From the NCBI GenBank assembly GCA_020848035.1, contig JADLAX010000034.1, forward strand, positions 1-64,000: a DNA stretch of 64,000 nt, given 5' to 3'. The position numbers and the translations under genes were made by a program. Origin of the DNA: Anaerolineae bacterium (lineage in GTDB: Bacteria; Chloroflexota; Anaerolineae; Promineifilales; Promineifilaceae). Position 1 is the first letter of the stretch. Each line of letters starts with the position of its first letter. Under the pieces are notes generated by a model that saw nothing but the letters and a program-made list of their open reading frames with translations, did not search any database and was not told where the DNA came from. Of this stretch, positions 24,771-33,655 are shown one piece after another.

Positions 24771-25865
24771 ATGGAACGAAATCGTCAGGAAATTATCCGC
24801 CAATGTACCCGATTTGTGGTGAACCACTACCCGGTGTCGCCGCAGCAGATGCTGGCTAACCTGGCGGCATTTACGCCGCCGGGCACAGCCGCCGATCAAT
24901 ATGGCAGCGGCGAACTCATAGCCAGTTTTGAGGCAGAAGTGGCAGAGCTGTTGGGCAAGGAAACGGCCGTATTTATGCCCTCAGGCACCATGGCCCAACA
25001 AATTGCCCTGCGCATTCACGCCAATCGCAGCGGCAACAAAACCGTCGCCTTCCACCCCACCTGCCACCTGGAACTGCACGAGCAGTCGGCCTACCGCGAA
25101 CTGCACCAGCTGAGCGGCGTGCTGGTGGGCAATCCCCATGCGTTGATGACCCTGGACGACCTGAAAGCGGTGAAGCAGCCGGTGGGCACCTTGCTCATCG
25201 AGCTGCCCCAGCGCGAAATTGGCGGGATGCTGCCCAGCTGGGACGAGCTGACGGAATTGGTGGCCTATGCGCGAGGGCAGGGCATGGCGGTGCATCTGGA
25301 TGGGGCGCGTTTGTGGGAGTCGCAGCCGTTTTACGGCCGTTCCTATGCCGAAATTTGCGCCTTGTTCGATTCCGTTTACGTCTCGTTTTACAAAACGCTG
25401 AATGGCATCACCGGGGCGATGCTGTTGGGGGAGGCGTCGCTGATTGACGAGGCGAAGGTGTGGCAGCGCCGCCACGGGGGCAACCTGTACCGGATGTACC
25501 CCTTTGTCTTGTCGGCCAGGCTGGGGCTGGAGCAACATTTGCCAAACATGCAGGGGTATTATGACAAAACGGTGGAAATTGCGGCGGCGATCGCGCAAAT
25601 TGAAGGCATTGAACCGAAGCCCACGGTGCCGCAGTGCAACCGGATGTTTGTCTACTTCCGCCGCGACAGCCAGCGCCTGAACGACGCCGTGCTGGATATG
25701 GCCAGCGAAACCCAAACGCTGCTCTTCCACCGCAGCCAGCCCAGCCCGATACCGGCCTACGCCATGACCGAACTATGGTTTGGCAACGCCGCCCTGGATT
25801 TGGCCACAGAGGAGATAGGCGACCTATTTGCCGAGCTCATGCGCCGTTCGGTTTATAATACGTGA
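24771..25865 (+). CDS. Threonine aldolase-like PLP enzyme
   Basis: The 364-residue protein belongs to the beta-eliminating lyase/threonine aldolase group, PLP enzymes of fold type I that typically cleave L-(allo)-threonine to glycine and acetaldehyde. FMPSGTMAQQIAL binds the cofactor phosphate, MAVHLDGARLWE holds the PLP-ring Asp, and SFYKTLNGITGAMLLG carries the Schiff-base lysine. GAGGTAACC precedes the ATG 20 bases after the ankyrin gene, so the two may be co-transcribed. Its C-terminus marks the last GC-rich sequence before the AT-rich KAP segment. Confidence 0.88.
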   Translation: MERNRQEIIRQCTRFVVNHYPVSPQQMLANLAAFTPPGTAADQYGSGELIASFEAEVAELLGKETAVFMPSGTMAQQIALRIHANRSGNKTVAFHPTCHLELHEQSAYRELHQLSGVLVGNPHALMTLDDLKAVKQPVGTLLIELPQREIGGMLPSWDELTELVAYARGQGMAVHLDGARLWESQPFYGRSYAEICALFDSVYVSFYKTLNGITGAMLLGEASLIDEAKVWQRRHGGNLYRMYPFVLSARLGLEQHLPNMQGYYDKTVEIAAAIAQIEGIEPKPTVPQCNRMFVYFRRDSQRLNDAVLDMASETQTLLFHRSQPSPIPAYAMTELWFGNAALDLATEEIGDLFAELMRRSVYNT

Positions 25866-25907
25866 GGTCAAACTCTTCACCTTGCCTCACACTGATATTT
25901 ATCCTCA

Positions 25908-27314
25908 CTATGACCATTGGTCGAGTTGCTCAATCTTTCCAAAGATTCTTCGAAATGAAGAATTTTCATCATAAGAACTCCCCCGATAATTCCCCCATCC
26001 TAAGTAGTATCTGCCGAGGTGTTGCTTTACTTGAGTGTCACCTTCGTCCTCTCGTGCCAACCCGACATTTCTCATGATACTTACATCTGTTTCGGTTTTT
26101 TCTATTTTTAGTCCCCCTCCTGTGAGGCACACTTTAAACAACCATTCAGCATGGTAATCCTTCAGGTGCTCCATAAAAAACTCCAATGCTTCTTTTGGTG
26201 GCAGTTGCTGGGAGCCCAATAATGAGTAAAACCTGGGCTTCGCAATTTTCATTATTGCTAAGATTATTGTGCCGACAGCCCAATTTTCAAGTAGACCAGC
26301 TTTATTATCTTCTGTTGTTTCAAATACATGTCCGAGTGTTCTAAAGATCTCTTGAATCTGTCTAGGGGTCAAGTGAAGACCTCCCACTAAATCAGCAATC
26401 GACTTTGTCTGCTCAGTAGATATGCGACTGTACCTATTGCCGCTGCCTTCAATATAGTAGCTTACATATGTAGATGCGATTTTCTTATATCCAGAATCTG
26501 AAATATCGGGAAGAGAAACTTCTCTGTGCACGAACTTACGATAATACTCATCAAAATCAAGTTTGGCTCCAAACGCTGTTTTGGCAGAATTTTCAAGGTG
26601 TTGTCTATCTGAAGCCAAAAGAAACACTGTTCCTGGGATGTCAAACATATGTTTGATCGTCTCTAGATAAGCAATGGCGTAATCAGGTCTACACCTATCT
26701 AATTCGTCAACAAGAAACAGCACCATTATATGGTTCTTTTCAATGAATTTTAGTATTGCCTGCTTTAGTGAAACCATAGCTTTTTTTCTGTCTTTATACA
26801 TGGAAAATGTATCAGAAGTTAAAAGCATTATATTTTCGCGTTCTTTTTTAGACTTTTCTACGCTCTCGGTGGCTTCAATAACGTCTACCCCAGTGAATTT
26901 ATTGAGTACTTGACCACCAATAACTGTTGTAAAGAATCCAACGTCTTTTGCTGCATTAACGATACCCCTTGCCGATATTTTTGGTTGCTTATTTATTGTG
27001 TCAACGAGAGCTGAAATTATTGCGAAAAGGGGGTCACCATAATAATCACTTTCCCATGCATTTAACAGTACTGCAAGGGTGGTTTCTTTCTTTGCGGTAT
27101 CTTCTTCCTTTTTTTCGTTCTCTTTATCGCTTTTCTGCTCGAATGATGACTTCCACATTTGAAGAAATGTAGTTTTTCCAGACCCAAATTTTGAACTTAG
27201 TCCGATAACTAGTCCCCCGTCAACGTATTGCCGCTCAACGGCTATAAAACTTTCTAGTCGTTTTGCAAAAACATCGAGTCCAAAAAAATCATCCTTAAAT
27301 GTTGAAATTTTCAT
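25908..27314 (-). CDS. KAP-family P-loop NTPase
   Basis: The 468-residue protein has the KAP NTPase pattern. Walker A is in GLSSKFGSGKTTFLQMW (about residue 39). Walker B is in MVLFLVDELDRCRPDYAI (about residue 200), with the family's DELDRC signature, followed by FLLASDRQHLE (sensor). A Lys/Glu-rich insert lies near residues 75-95. I see no convincing membrane insertion, unlike membrane KAP proteins. Bacterial KAP NTPases include PifA, linked to phage exclusion. Base composition is clearly lower in GC than neighbours, codons are A/T-ending, and ACGGCCGT is absent, so I infer recent acquisition. It is convergent with the aldolase gene, beside a recombinase gene. Confidence 0.88.
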   Translation of the reverse strand: MKISTFKDDFFGLDVFAKRLESFIAVERQYVDGGLVIGLSSKFGSGKTTFLQMWKSSFEQKSDKENEKKEEDTAKKETTLAVLLNAWESDYYGDPLFAIISALVDTINKQPKISARGIVNAAKDVGFFTTVIGGQVLNKFTGVDVIEATESVEKSKKERENIMLLTSDTFSMYKDRKKAMVSLKQAILKFIEKNHIMVLFLVDELDRCRPDYAIAYLETIKHMFDIPGTVFLLASDRQHLENSAKTAFGAKLDFDEYYRKFVHREVSLPDISDSGYKKIASTYVSYYIEGSGNRYSRISTEQTKSIADLVGGLHLTPRQIQEIFRTLGHVFETTEDNKAGLLENWAVGTIILAIMKIAKPRFYSLLGSQQLPPKEALEFFMEHLKDYHAEWLFKVCLTGGGLKIEKTETDVSIMRNVGLAREDEGDTQVKQHLGRYYLGWGNYRGSSYDENSSFRRIFGKIEQLDQWS

Positions 27315-27518
27315 TTGGCTTATTTCCCTATAGTGGCAAAACTCGGCACTGAGAGTATCGAAGGTTTAAGTATTTTGGCTGTAGACGACATCAAGCCTTT
27401 GCTCTCAAAGATACCTGTATCAATGCCGTTGTGTCAATGATGATGTTACCATTTCTTCTCTGAAAGTTTATACTCCTGATAATGTTTATTAATACGAGTA
27501 TGTGGTATAATACTCGAT
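27315..27518. other. AT-rich divergent region between KAP gene and recombinase
   Basis: About 200 bases of AT-rich DNA hold the promoters of both genes. Only the plus-strand recombinase promoter is clear. I see no obvious flanking direct repeats marking an insertion. Confidence 0.5.
27496..27518 (+). promoter_or_regulatory. Recombinase promoter with overlapping dyad
   Basis: TATAAT (27506-27511) ends only seven bases before the ATG at 27519, so the mRNA would be nearly leaderless. A dyad GAGTAT (27496-27501) and ATACTC (27510-27515) flanks the -10 box, the layout expected of an autorepressor site. Confidence 0.55.
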
Positions 27519-28562
27519 ATGGCACAAAAACATAACAAAACCCTCCCCTGCTCCGACCGGGAAATTCCCAAGGAGCACCCATTTCCCCAACTGACGCTTT
27601 TCCTGCGTGAGGTGGGCCTGAACAGCGAGCGCACCGAGCGGGCCTACCGCGCCGGGCTGCGCGCCTTTGCCGACTGGCTGCAAACCCACGGCTCTTACCA
27701 CACTTTGGAAGACACCTGGCCGCTCTCCCCCGTCCAGCTGCAAACGGCCGATGTCCTCGCCTTTCGCAGCTGGCTGTTGGCTAACCGGGCCATGGCCACG
27801 GCCACCACCTACATTGCGGCCGTTCTCAACTACCTCCACTTTCTAGACGGCATTGATCAGCTGCCCGCTGGCGTTCAGCTGGGCAAGCTGGCCCAGCAGC
27901 GCAAACGGCGGCGCGTGGAGCGCAACCAGGCCGCCTCGGTGGTGGACCTGGATGAAGCGCGGCAGGCAATGCCCCAGGTGGTGGGTTATTACAACCAAAG
28001 GCCCCTACCCCCGCAAGACGATGCCTATAATCGCCGTCTCTCGCTGCTGCGCGACCGAGCATTGGTGAATATGCTGTACGCCACGGCAGCACGACTATCC
28101 GAAATTTTGGCGCTGAACCGGACCCAGGTGGGCAACGGCCGTTCCCCAACCGCCACCATCATCGGCAAAGGACAGCGCCCACGCACGCTGCACATCATGC
28201 CCTATGCTCAGGAGGCCATCCAGGCGTACCTGCGCGAACGCACCGACAGCAATCCGGCGCTGTTTGTCTCTCACAGCCGCAACGCCGGTGGGGCACGGCT
28301 GACCCAGTCTGGGGCGCACAACGTCGTCAAGCGGGCCGTTAAGGCGCTGCGCCTGGAACCAACCCTCTCCGCCCATGACTTTCGCCATTACCGCGCCACC
28401 CAGCTGCTGCGCGACGGTATGCCGCTGGAAGTGGTGCAGGAACTGCTCGGCCACGCCGACATCTCCACCACCCGCGCCATCTATGCCCCCGTTTTGGGCG
28501 TCCAGGTGGTGCGCGAATGGCTGGACAATGTCGATCAGCCGCCGCAGGAGGTCATTGAGTAA
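27519..28562 (+). CDS. Tyrosine recombinase (phage integrase/XerC-like)
   Basis: The 347-residue protein has a SAM-like N-terminal core-binding domain (about 20-115) and a catalytic domain with the full residue set: Arg192 (ATAARLSEI), Lys218 (GKGQRPR), His286/Arg289 (SAHDFRHYRAT), His312 (LLGHADISTT) and nucleophile Tyr322 (RAIYAP). An insert near residues 140-170 separates it from canonical XerC/D. GC content and ACGGCCGT content are like the chromosome. A 22-bp perfect inverted repeat begins within its last codons. Roles could be element integration or site-specific inversion; a housekeeping Xer role is possible but not favoured. Confidence 0.92.
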   Translation: MAQKHNKTLPCSDREIPKEHPFPQLTLFLREVGLNSERTERAYRAGLRAFADWLQTHGSYHTLEDTWPLSPVQLQTADVLAFRSWLLANRAMATATTYIAAVLNYLHFLDGIDQLPAGVQLGKLAQQRKRRRVERNQAASVVDLDEARQAMPQVVGYYNQRPLPPQDDAYNRRLSLLRDRALVNMLYATAARLSEILALNRTQVGNGRSPTATIIGKGQRPRTLHIMPYAQEAIQAYLRERTDSNPALFVSHSRNAGGARLTQSGAHNVVKRAVKALRLEPTLSAHDFRHYRATQLLRDGMPLEVVQELLGHADISTTRAIYAPVLGVQVVREWLDNVDQPPQEVIE

Positions 28563-28602
28563 TTGGGTAATTTAGCCTTGAATTACCCAATTACTCAATG
28601 AC
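28551..28602. repeat. 22-bp perfect inverted repeat at recombinase stop
   Basis: Arms 28551-28572 (GTCATTGAGTAATTGG...) and 28581-28602 are perfect complements around an 8-base loop (TAGCCTTG). The left arm contains the recombinase stop codon. It could be a terminator, but lacks a T-run, and the AT-rich long dyad next to a recombinase gene is also compatible with a recombination site. Confidence 0.75.
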
Positions 28603-28723
28603 CCAATGACCTGCTTCTCCTGGTGACAATGAACTCAGCCTTTTGTGACGTTTGTTACTACGGCCGTTTTCCCCCAAAACCTATACTCACAACCGTACAT
28701 TTTGCTTTACAAGCAGCACATTC

Positions 28724-28768
28724 AGCCACAGCGAGACCTACTTTTCCTTCCTCCGTTTCGCTGTGGCT
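28724..28768. repeat. Inverted repeat upstream of ald
   Basis: AGCCACAGCGA (28724-28734) and its complement (28758-28768) form an 11-bp stem with a 23-base loop in the leader of the alanine dehydrogenase gene. It may be an RNA leader structure or a regulator site. Confidence 0.5.
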
Positions 28769-28814
28769 CACTTTTTCTAAGGCAGCGTAACAACGCCGCT
28801 ACAAGGAGCGTGTG

Positions 28815-29909
28815 ATGGATTTTGGCGTACCACGAGAAGTCCGCGATTTAGAGTCGCGGGTGGGACTTTCCCCCGCCGGGGTGTTCACCCTGGCCCGGGC
28901 AGGCCATACCGTTTACATTGAAACCGGCGCGGGCCTGGGCGCGGGCTTTTCCGATGAAAATTACCGCGACGCCGGGGGCAAGATTGTCTACTCGGCGCAG
29001 GAAGCATACGGCCGTGCCGATGTGGTGGTCAAAGTCACCCGCCCCACCGCCGCTGAACACACCCTCTTTCGGCCAGGCCAGACCATCTTTTCTTTCCTGC
29101 ACCTGCCTGTTTCCTCACCAGATTTGCTAGAAGCATTAACCGAACGAGAAATTACGGCCGTTTCCTACGAATTGATCGAAGAAACCGACGGCACACGCCC
29201 GGTGTTGCTGCCCGCCAGCATTGTGGCCGGGCGCATGGCCCCCATTGTGGCCGGGCGTCTGCTGCGCAGCGACTATAACGGGCGCGGCATTTTGCTCAGC
29301 GGCTTGCCGGGTGTGCCCGCAGCGGCTGTGGTCATTGTCGGCGGCGGCACGTTGGGCAGCAACGCAGCCCGCGCCCTCATTGGCGTCGGCGCGGAAGTCA
29401 CCGTGCTGGACCAGGACCCACGCAAGCTGCAAAACTTGTACGACACGCTCAACGGCCGGGTGACCACCATGTTTGCCAATGAGCTAAACCTCAAACGCGC
29501 CACCCTTTTTGCCGACGTGCTCATTGGCGCGGCCTCCAAATCGGGCCGCAAAGCCCCAATGGTGGTCAGCCGCGAGATGGTCAAACAAATGCGGCCCGGT
29601 TCGGTGATTATCGACTACGCCATCGACGAAGGCGGCTGTGTGGAAACCAGCCGCCCCACCTCGCTGCGCAACACCACCTACGTGGCCGAGGGCATCATTC
29701 ATCACTGCGTGCCCAACATGACGGCCGCTTACGGCCGTACCACCAGCTATGCCATCACCAACGCCGCCCTCCCCTACCTGCTGGCTGTGGGCGAAGGGGA
29801 TATTTTGTCAGCCAGTGAACAGCTGCCTGCCCTAAAACGAGGTATCACGTTGATTAACGGCCGTTTGGTGCACCAGGAAGTGGCCCAAGCCCTGGGCCTA
29901 TCAATCTAA
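28815..29909 (+). CDS. ald: Alanine dehydrogenase
   Basis: The 364-residue enzyme interconverts L-alanine with pyruvate and ammonia using NAD(H). The N-terminal block REVRDLESRVGLSPAGV with conserved Arg and the catalytic SFLHLP segment are present. The Rossmann motif is VVIVGGGTLGSNAARAL (about residue 172), and the late HHCVPNMTAAYGRTTSYA block is typical. AAGGAG sits six bases before the ATG at 28815; a GTG at 28812 is in frame but closer. With the CoA transferase and kor operon downstream it suggests amino-acid catabolism through 2-oxoacids. Confidence 0.96.
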   Translation: MDFGVPREVRDLESRVGLSPAGVFTLARAGHTVYIETGAGLGAGFSDENYRDAGGKIVYSAQEAYGRADVVVKVTRPTAAEHTLFRPGQTIFSFLHLPVSSPDLLEALTEREITAVSYELIEETDGTRPVLLPASIVAGRMAPIVAGRLLRSDYNGRGILLSGLPGVPAAAVVIVGGGTLGSNAARALIGVGAEVTVLDQDPRKLQNLYDTLNGRVTTMFANELNLKRATLFADVLIGAASKSGRKAPMVVSREMVKQMRPGSVIIDYAIDEGGCVETSRPTSLRNTTYVAEGIIHHCVPNMTAAYGRTTSYAITNAALPYLLAVGEGDILSASEQLPALKRGITLINGRLVHQEVAQALGLSI

Positions 29910-29921
29910 ACAACCATTGGT

Positions 29922-29943
29922 CCAATCTTGAAGATTGCACCAA
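29922..29943. terminator. CAATCTT/AAGATTG stem-loop after ald
   Basis: CCAATCTTGAAGATTG with outer TTGGT...ACCAA arms follows the ald stop. Near-identical stems lie after the CoA transferase (31284-31300) and after the dehydratase (57262-57280). Confidence 0.5.
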
Positions 29944-29969
29944 TTTAACGAATTACCAAGAGACTACGC

Positions 29970-31265
29970 ATGAATTGGGAAAATATCTATCGTCGTAAAG
30001 TTACTGATGTTTCGACTGCCTTAAGCCATATCAAATCAGGCAACCGCCTCTACGTCGGCGGTGGCGCGGGGGTGCCCGTCAAGCTCACTCAGGCCCTCAC
30101 CCAGAAAGCGCCCGAACTGCGTGACGTGGAGCTAACCCACATCCTCACCTTCGCCGAAGCACCCTACGTCGCCCCCGAATACAGCGACAGCTTTCGCGTC
30201 AATGCCCTGTTTATCGGGGCCAATGTGCGTAAAGCCGTCGCCGACGGCCGTGCCGACTTCACCCCCATCTTCCTCTCGGAGATTCCCGGGCTGTTCCGCA
30301 GCGGCATTTTGCCCATCGATGTGGCCCTGATCTCCGTTTCACCGCCGGATGAGCATGGTTTTTGCAGCTTTGGCGTGGAAGTGGGCACCACCAAACCGGC
30401 CGCCGAATCGGCCAAAATCATCATTGCCGAAGTCAACCAGCAAATGCCCCGCACCCACGGCGACAGCTTCATTCACGTCAGCCGCCTGCACCACATCATC
30501 GAGGTGAACTACCCACTGCCAGAATCACCGCAGGGTGGCAGTTCGGACGAGCATTTGAAGATTGGCGAATTTATCGCCGAAATGATCCCCAACGGGGCAA
30601 CGCTGCAAATGGGCATCGGCAGCATCCCAGATGCCGTGCTGCGCTGCCTGGGCAGCCACAAAGATCTGGGCATTCACACCGAGCTGTTTTCCGACGGCGT
30701 GGTTGAGATGGTGGAAAACGGGGTGATCACCTGCGCCAAAAAGAGCTTCCATCCCGGCAAAATTGTGGCTGGTTTTCTCTTTGGTACCCAGCGCCTGTAT
30801 GACTTCATCGACAACAACCCGATGATCGAGATGCACCCCACGGATTACGTCAATGATCCGTTCAACATTGCCCAAAATGAGAAAATGGTAGCCATCAACG
30901 CCGCGTTGCAGATTGACCTCACCGGCCAGGTGTGCGCCGACTCCATCGGGCCGCGTTTTTACAGCGGCGTAGGTGGCCAGCTGGACTTCATTCGCGGTGC
31001 TTCCCGCTCCAAGGGCGGCCTGCCGATCATTGCCTGCCTCTCCACGGCGCAGAATGGCAAGGTCAGCCGCATCGTGCCCATGCTCAACCAGGGTGCCGGT
31101 GTCGTGACCACGCGCAACGACGTGCATTACGTGGCGACGGAATATGGCGTGGCGAACTTATACGGCCGTACCATCCGTGAACGCGCCCAGGCACTCATCC
31201 AAATCTCCGCCCCCCAGTTCCGCGATGAATTAACGGCCGCGGCTAAATCGCTCGGCTATTTCTAA
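29970..31265 (+). CDS. Acetyl-CoA hydrolase/CoA-transferase family protein
   Basis: The 431-residue protein matches the Cat1/Cat2 class I CoA-transferase family. Visible blocks are GVEVGTTKPAAESA, the catalytic glutamate in GIHTELFSDG (about residue 240), GFLFGTQRLYDF, GQVCADSIG and YSGVGGQLDFIRGA. It moves CoA between carboxylic acids (acetate, 4-hydroxybutyrate, succinate or similar) or hydrolyses acetyl-CoA. It is 60 bases after ald on the same strand. Next to a 2-oxoacid oxidoreductase operon, it probably recovers energy or CoA from acyl-CoA. Exact substrate unresolved. Confidence 0.93.
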   Translation: MNWENIYRRKVTDVSTALSHIKSGNRLYVGGGAGVPVKLTQALTQKAPELRDVELTHILTFAEAPYVAPEYSDSFRVNALFIGANVRKAVADGRADFTPIFLSEIPGLFRSGILPIDVALISVSPPDEHGFCSFGVEVGTTKPAAESAKIIIAEVNQQMPRTHGDSFIHVSRLHHIIEVNYPLPESPQGGSSDEHLKIGEFIAEMIPNGATLQMGIGSIPDAVLRCLGSHKDLGIHTELFSDGVVEMVENGVITCAKKSFHPGKIVAGFLFGTQRLYDFIDNNPMIEMHPTDYVNDPFNIAQNEKMVAINAALQIDLTGQVCADSIGPRFYSGVGGQLDFIRGASRSKGGLPIIACLSTAQNGKVSRIVPMLNQGAGVVTTRNDVHYVATEYGVANLYGRTIRERAQALIQISAPQFRDELTAAAKSLGYF

Positions 31266-31316
31266 TTTGCGCTCCGAGAATGGCCAATTTTGAAGATTGG
31301 CCCATTCTGTAAATCA

Positions 31317-31351
31317 AAAAAGGGTGGGACGAAACTCGTCCCACCCTTTTT
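31317..31351. terminator. Bidirectional terminator between CoA-transferase and korC
   Basis: A perfect 16-bp stem (AAAAAGGGTGGGACGA and its complement) with a 3-base loop and T/A runs on both sides lies between convergent genes. Confidence 0.9.
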
Positions 31352-31375
31352 GCTTAAATCCCAATTGCTAACAAA

Positions 31376-31930
31376 CTAAACGGACATCGGCTCCGGCACG
31401 GCCGCCCGGAAACCAGCCTGAAGCACATCCAGGTTGCCCTGGAGGAACTGCTTTTTGTTTGCGGGCAGGTGGTCGTGCAGAGCCTGTTGAACGGCCGTTA
31501 CCGGCAAAACCAGGTTGTGGGCCAGCATGGCACCAATCATGGCCATGTTGAGCATCTTCACGGTACCAAATTCGGCCGCCAGCTCGTTGGCCGGAATGGT
31601 CACAATGTGGATGTCGCTGCGTGGTGCTTCCACCTGCACGATGCTGCTGTTAACCACCAACAGCCCATCGGGCTTGACCAGCGGCGCGTACTTGGCGTAA
31701 GACGGCTGGTTAAACACCAGGGCAATGTCTGGCCTGGCCACGATGGGCGCGCCAACCGGATCGTGGCTGATGATCACCGTGCAGTTGGCCGTACCGCCGC
31801 GCATTTCTGGGCCATAAGATGGAATCCAGGTGACAAAACGGCCGTTGTCCATGCCCGCATAGGCCAGCAGCTGCCCGCCAAACAAAACCCCCTGGCCGCC
31901 AAAGCCAGAAATAATGATTGAAGTTTCCAT
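31376..31930 (-). CDS. korC: 2-oxoacid:ferredoxin oxidoreductase, gamma subunit
   Basis: The 184-residue subunit has the family hallmark at its start, IIISGFGGQGVLFGGQLLAYAG, followed by SYGPEMRGGTANCTVIIS. In the four-subunit enzymes of the 2-oxoglutarate/2-oxoisovalerate type, this chain contributes to CoA binding and complex assembly. It is the last gene of a minus-strand operon (ferredoxin, alpha, beta, aminotransferase, unknown, gamma), separated from the small unknown gene by a hairpin. AAGGA precedes the ATG. The 2-oxoglutarate assignment rests on overall resemblance; branched-chain 2-oxoacids are possible. Confidence 0.92.
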   Translation of the reverse strand: METSIIISGFGGQGVLFGGQLLAYAGMDNGRFVTWIPSYGPEMRGGTANCTVIISHDPVGAPIVARPDIALVFNQPSYAKYAPLVKPDGLLVVNSSIVQVEAPRSDIHIVTIPANELAAEFGTVKMLNMAMIGAMLAHNLVLPVTAVQQALHDHLPANKKQFLQGNLDVLQAGFRAAVPEPMSV

Positions 31931-31952
31931 TCTTGTTATTCCTTATGTTCAA

Positions 31953-31984
31953 ACCCGACAGGTTTTCGCAAAAACCTGTCGGGT
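31953..31984. repeat. 14-bp hairpin in the kor operon
   Basis: ACCCGACAGGTTTT (31953-31966) and its complement (31971-31984) enclose a 4-base loop between the unknown gene and korC. It lacks a T-run in the direction of transcription, so it is more likely a REP-type element or mRNA-stability hairpin than a terminator. Confidence 0.65.
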
Positions 31985-31994
31985 CTCAATTCCT

Positions 31995-32333
31995 CTAGCT
32001 TGAACCCGAACGAATCATGTGTTCATCGACCATGGTAGACAGCAAATCGCGCCGGTGCTTTTCGCGCAGCGATTGGGCCAACACGTCGGCGCTCTGCGCC
32101 ATTGGGTCATTGCCAAAATCGCTTTCTTGCTTGGCCAGCGGCTGGCTATACCAGACCGTCACCGCAAAAACGTTGCTTCCGGGAACCACTACCTCGCTTA
32201 CCTGAAAGATTTTGGTCTGGGCATTCTGGGCCTCATTCAGAAAGCTGGTCAGCTCGCTGCGCACCACATTTTGCTGGTTCAACACATCCTGCGCCGGGTC
32301 AATCTGACCGGAAAACGTTTTGTAAACAATCAT
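31995..32333 (-). CDS. Small protein of unknown function in the kor operon
   Basis: The 112-residue product is read from the ATG at 32333, which has AAGGAG upstream; the longer in-frame extension lacks a ribosome site. It is soluble and mixed alpha/beta, with a beta-rich middle (KIFQVSEVVVPGSNVFAVTVWYS) and a charged helical C-terminus. I recognise no family. It lies between the aminotransferase and korC in one transcription unit, so it may be an accessory to the oxidoreductase or a small hydratase-like protein. Confidence 0.7.
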   Translation of the reverse strand: MIVYKTFSGQIDPAQDVLNQQNVVRSELTSFLNEAQNAQTKIFQVSEVVVPGSNVFAVTVWYSQPLAKQESDFGNDPMAQSADVLAQSLREKHRRDLLSTMVDEHMIRSGSS

Positions 32334-32395
32334 GTCGGATACTCCTTGGCAAAATCGGCGCACTGGCACCCAATTTTGCCGGTAGGGTACGGCCG

Positions 32396-33655
32396 TTACG
32401 CCATAACCGGGTCCAGCACTTCTGCCAACACATGCCCCAAACGGCCGATTCCTTCCCAAATTTGCTCCGGGGTGGCGTTGGAGAAGTTCAGGCGGAAGCT
32501 GTTGGTCTGCTGGTCATTGTCTGGGTAGAAGGTAGCTCCCGGCACAAAAGCAACGTTGTGGGCGATGGCCTGCTGGAGGACGGCCGTACTGTCCATCCCC
32601 TCCGGCAGCGTTACCCACAAAAAGAGACCGCCCTTGGGCTGCGTCCAGCGCACCTCAGGCGGGAAAAACTCCGCCATGGCCGCCAGCATAATGTCGCGCC
32701 GCTCCCGGTAAACCTGCCGGATTTGCCGCACGTGTTCCGCCAAAAAGCCATCTTTGGCTACCTCGTAGGCCACCATCTGCACAAAAGAACTGGTGTGCAA
32801 ATCCATGCCCTGCTTGGCCATTACGCAGTGCTGGATCACACTGGCCGGGGCCACAATCCAGCCCAGGCGCAGGCCGGGGGCCAACGTCTTGGAGAAGGTG
32901 CTCATGTAGATGACATTGCCCTTGAAGTAGCTGTGCGATTCGCTGTGGCTGGTGTATTGACGGCCGTTCAGCTTATCCGCATCCAGCACCACCAGCGGCG
33001 GCAAATGTTCGCCTTCAAAGCGCAGCTCACCATATGGGTCGTCCTCGATGATCGGCACGCCGTAACGGTCGGCAATGTCGATCAGCGCCAGGCGACGCTC
33101 GTAAGACAGCGTGACGCCGCCCGGATTTTGGAAATTGGGCAGCACGTACATAAATTTTGGTCCGCCGCACAGCGCTTCTTCGAGCAAATCCACGCGCAGG
33201 CCGTCGTCGTCAATCGGCACGGTGGCAAATTCAGCTTGGTAGGCGCGCCATGCCTGCAAAGCGCCCAGGTAGGTTGGCTGTTCGGTTAAAATCAGGTCGC
33301 CAGGGTTGATGAGCAGCTTGCCAATCATATCCAGCGCCTGCTGCGAGCCGCTGGTAATCAGCACGTTGTCCACCGACGCCTCAATGCCATAACGCCCCAT
33401 CTTCTCCACAATAAGCTCACGCAGCGGCAGGTAGCCTTCCGTGGTGCTGTATTGCAGCGCCTGGCTGCCAAATTGGCGCAAGACACGCTGGGTAGCCGCT
33501 TCAAACGCCGCCACGGGAAACATTTCTGGCGCAGGCAGGCCACCGGCAAATGAGATGATCTCCGGCTTTTGCGTCAGCTTCAGCAGTTCACGAATCATTG
33601 AACTGCCCATGCGCTGGGTCCGTTGAGCGTAGCGATGATGCCAGGGGGTACTCAT
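32396..33655 (-). CDS. PLP-dependent aminotransferase (LysN/2-aminoadipate type)
   Basis: The 419-residue fold-type I aminotransferase resembles the LysN/AadAT group: [14 protein letters not shown] at the start, [54 protein letters not shown], and the Schiff-base lysine in [15 protein letters not shown] (about residue 255). It overlaps korB by four bases, so the two are translationally coupled. I infer that it makes the 2-oxoacid substrate for the adjacent oxidoreductase from an amino acid. Substrate range (aromatic, branched-chain, aminoadipate) cannot be read here. Confidence 0.93.
   Translation of the reverse strand: MSTPWHHRYAQRTQRMGSSMIRELLKLTQKPEIISFAGGLPAPEMFPVAAFEAATQRVLRQFGSQALQYSTTEGYLPLRELIVEKMGRYGIEASVDNVLITSGSQQALDMIGKLLINPGDLILTEQPTYLGALQAWRAYQAEFATVPIDDDGLRVDLLEEALCGGPKFMYVLPNFQNPGGVTLSYERRLALIDIADRYGVPIIEDDPYGELRFEGEHLPPLVVLDADKLNGRQYTSHSESHSYFKGNVIYMSTFSKTLAPGLRLGWIVAPASVIQHCVMAKQGMDLHTSSFVQMVAYEVAKDGFLAEHVRQIRQVYRERRDIMLAAMAEFFPPEVRWTQPKGGLFLWVTLPEGMDSTAVLQQAIAHNVAFVPGATFYPDNDQQTNSFRLNFSNATPEQIWEGIGRLGHVLAEVLDPVMA

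Noticed and set aside
27519..28562. Housekeeping XerC/XerD call
   Set aside because: The catalytic residues fit, but the insert near residues 140-170, the divergent context and the neighbouring AT-rich gene do not favour it; dif could not be located.
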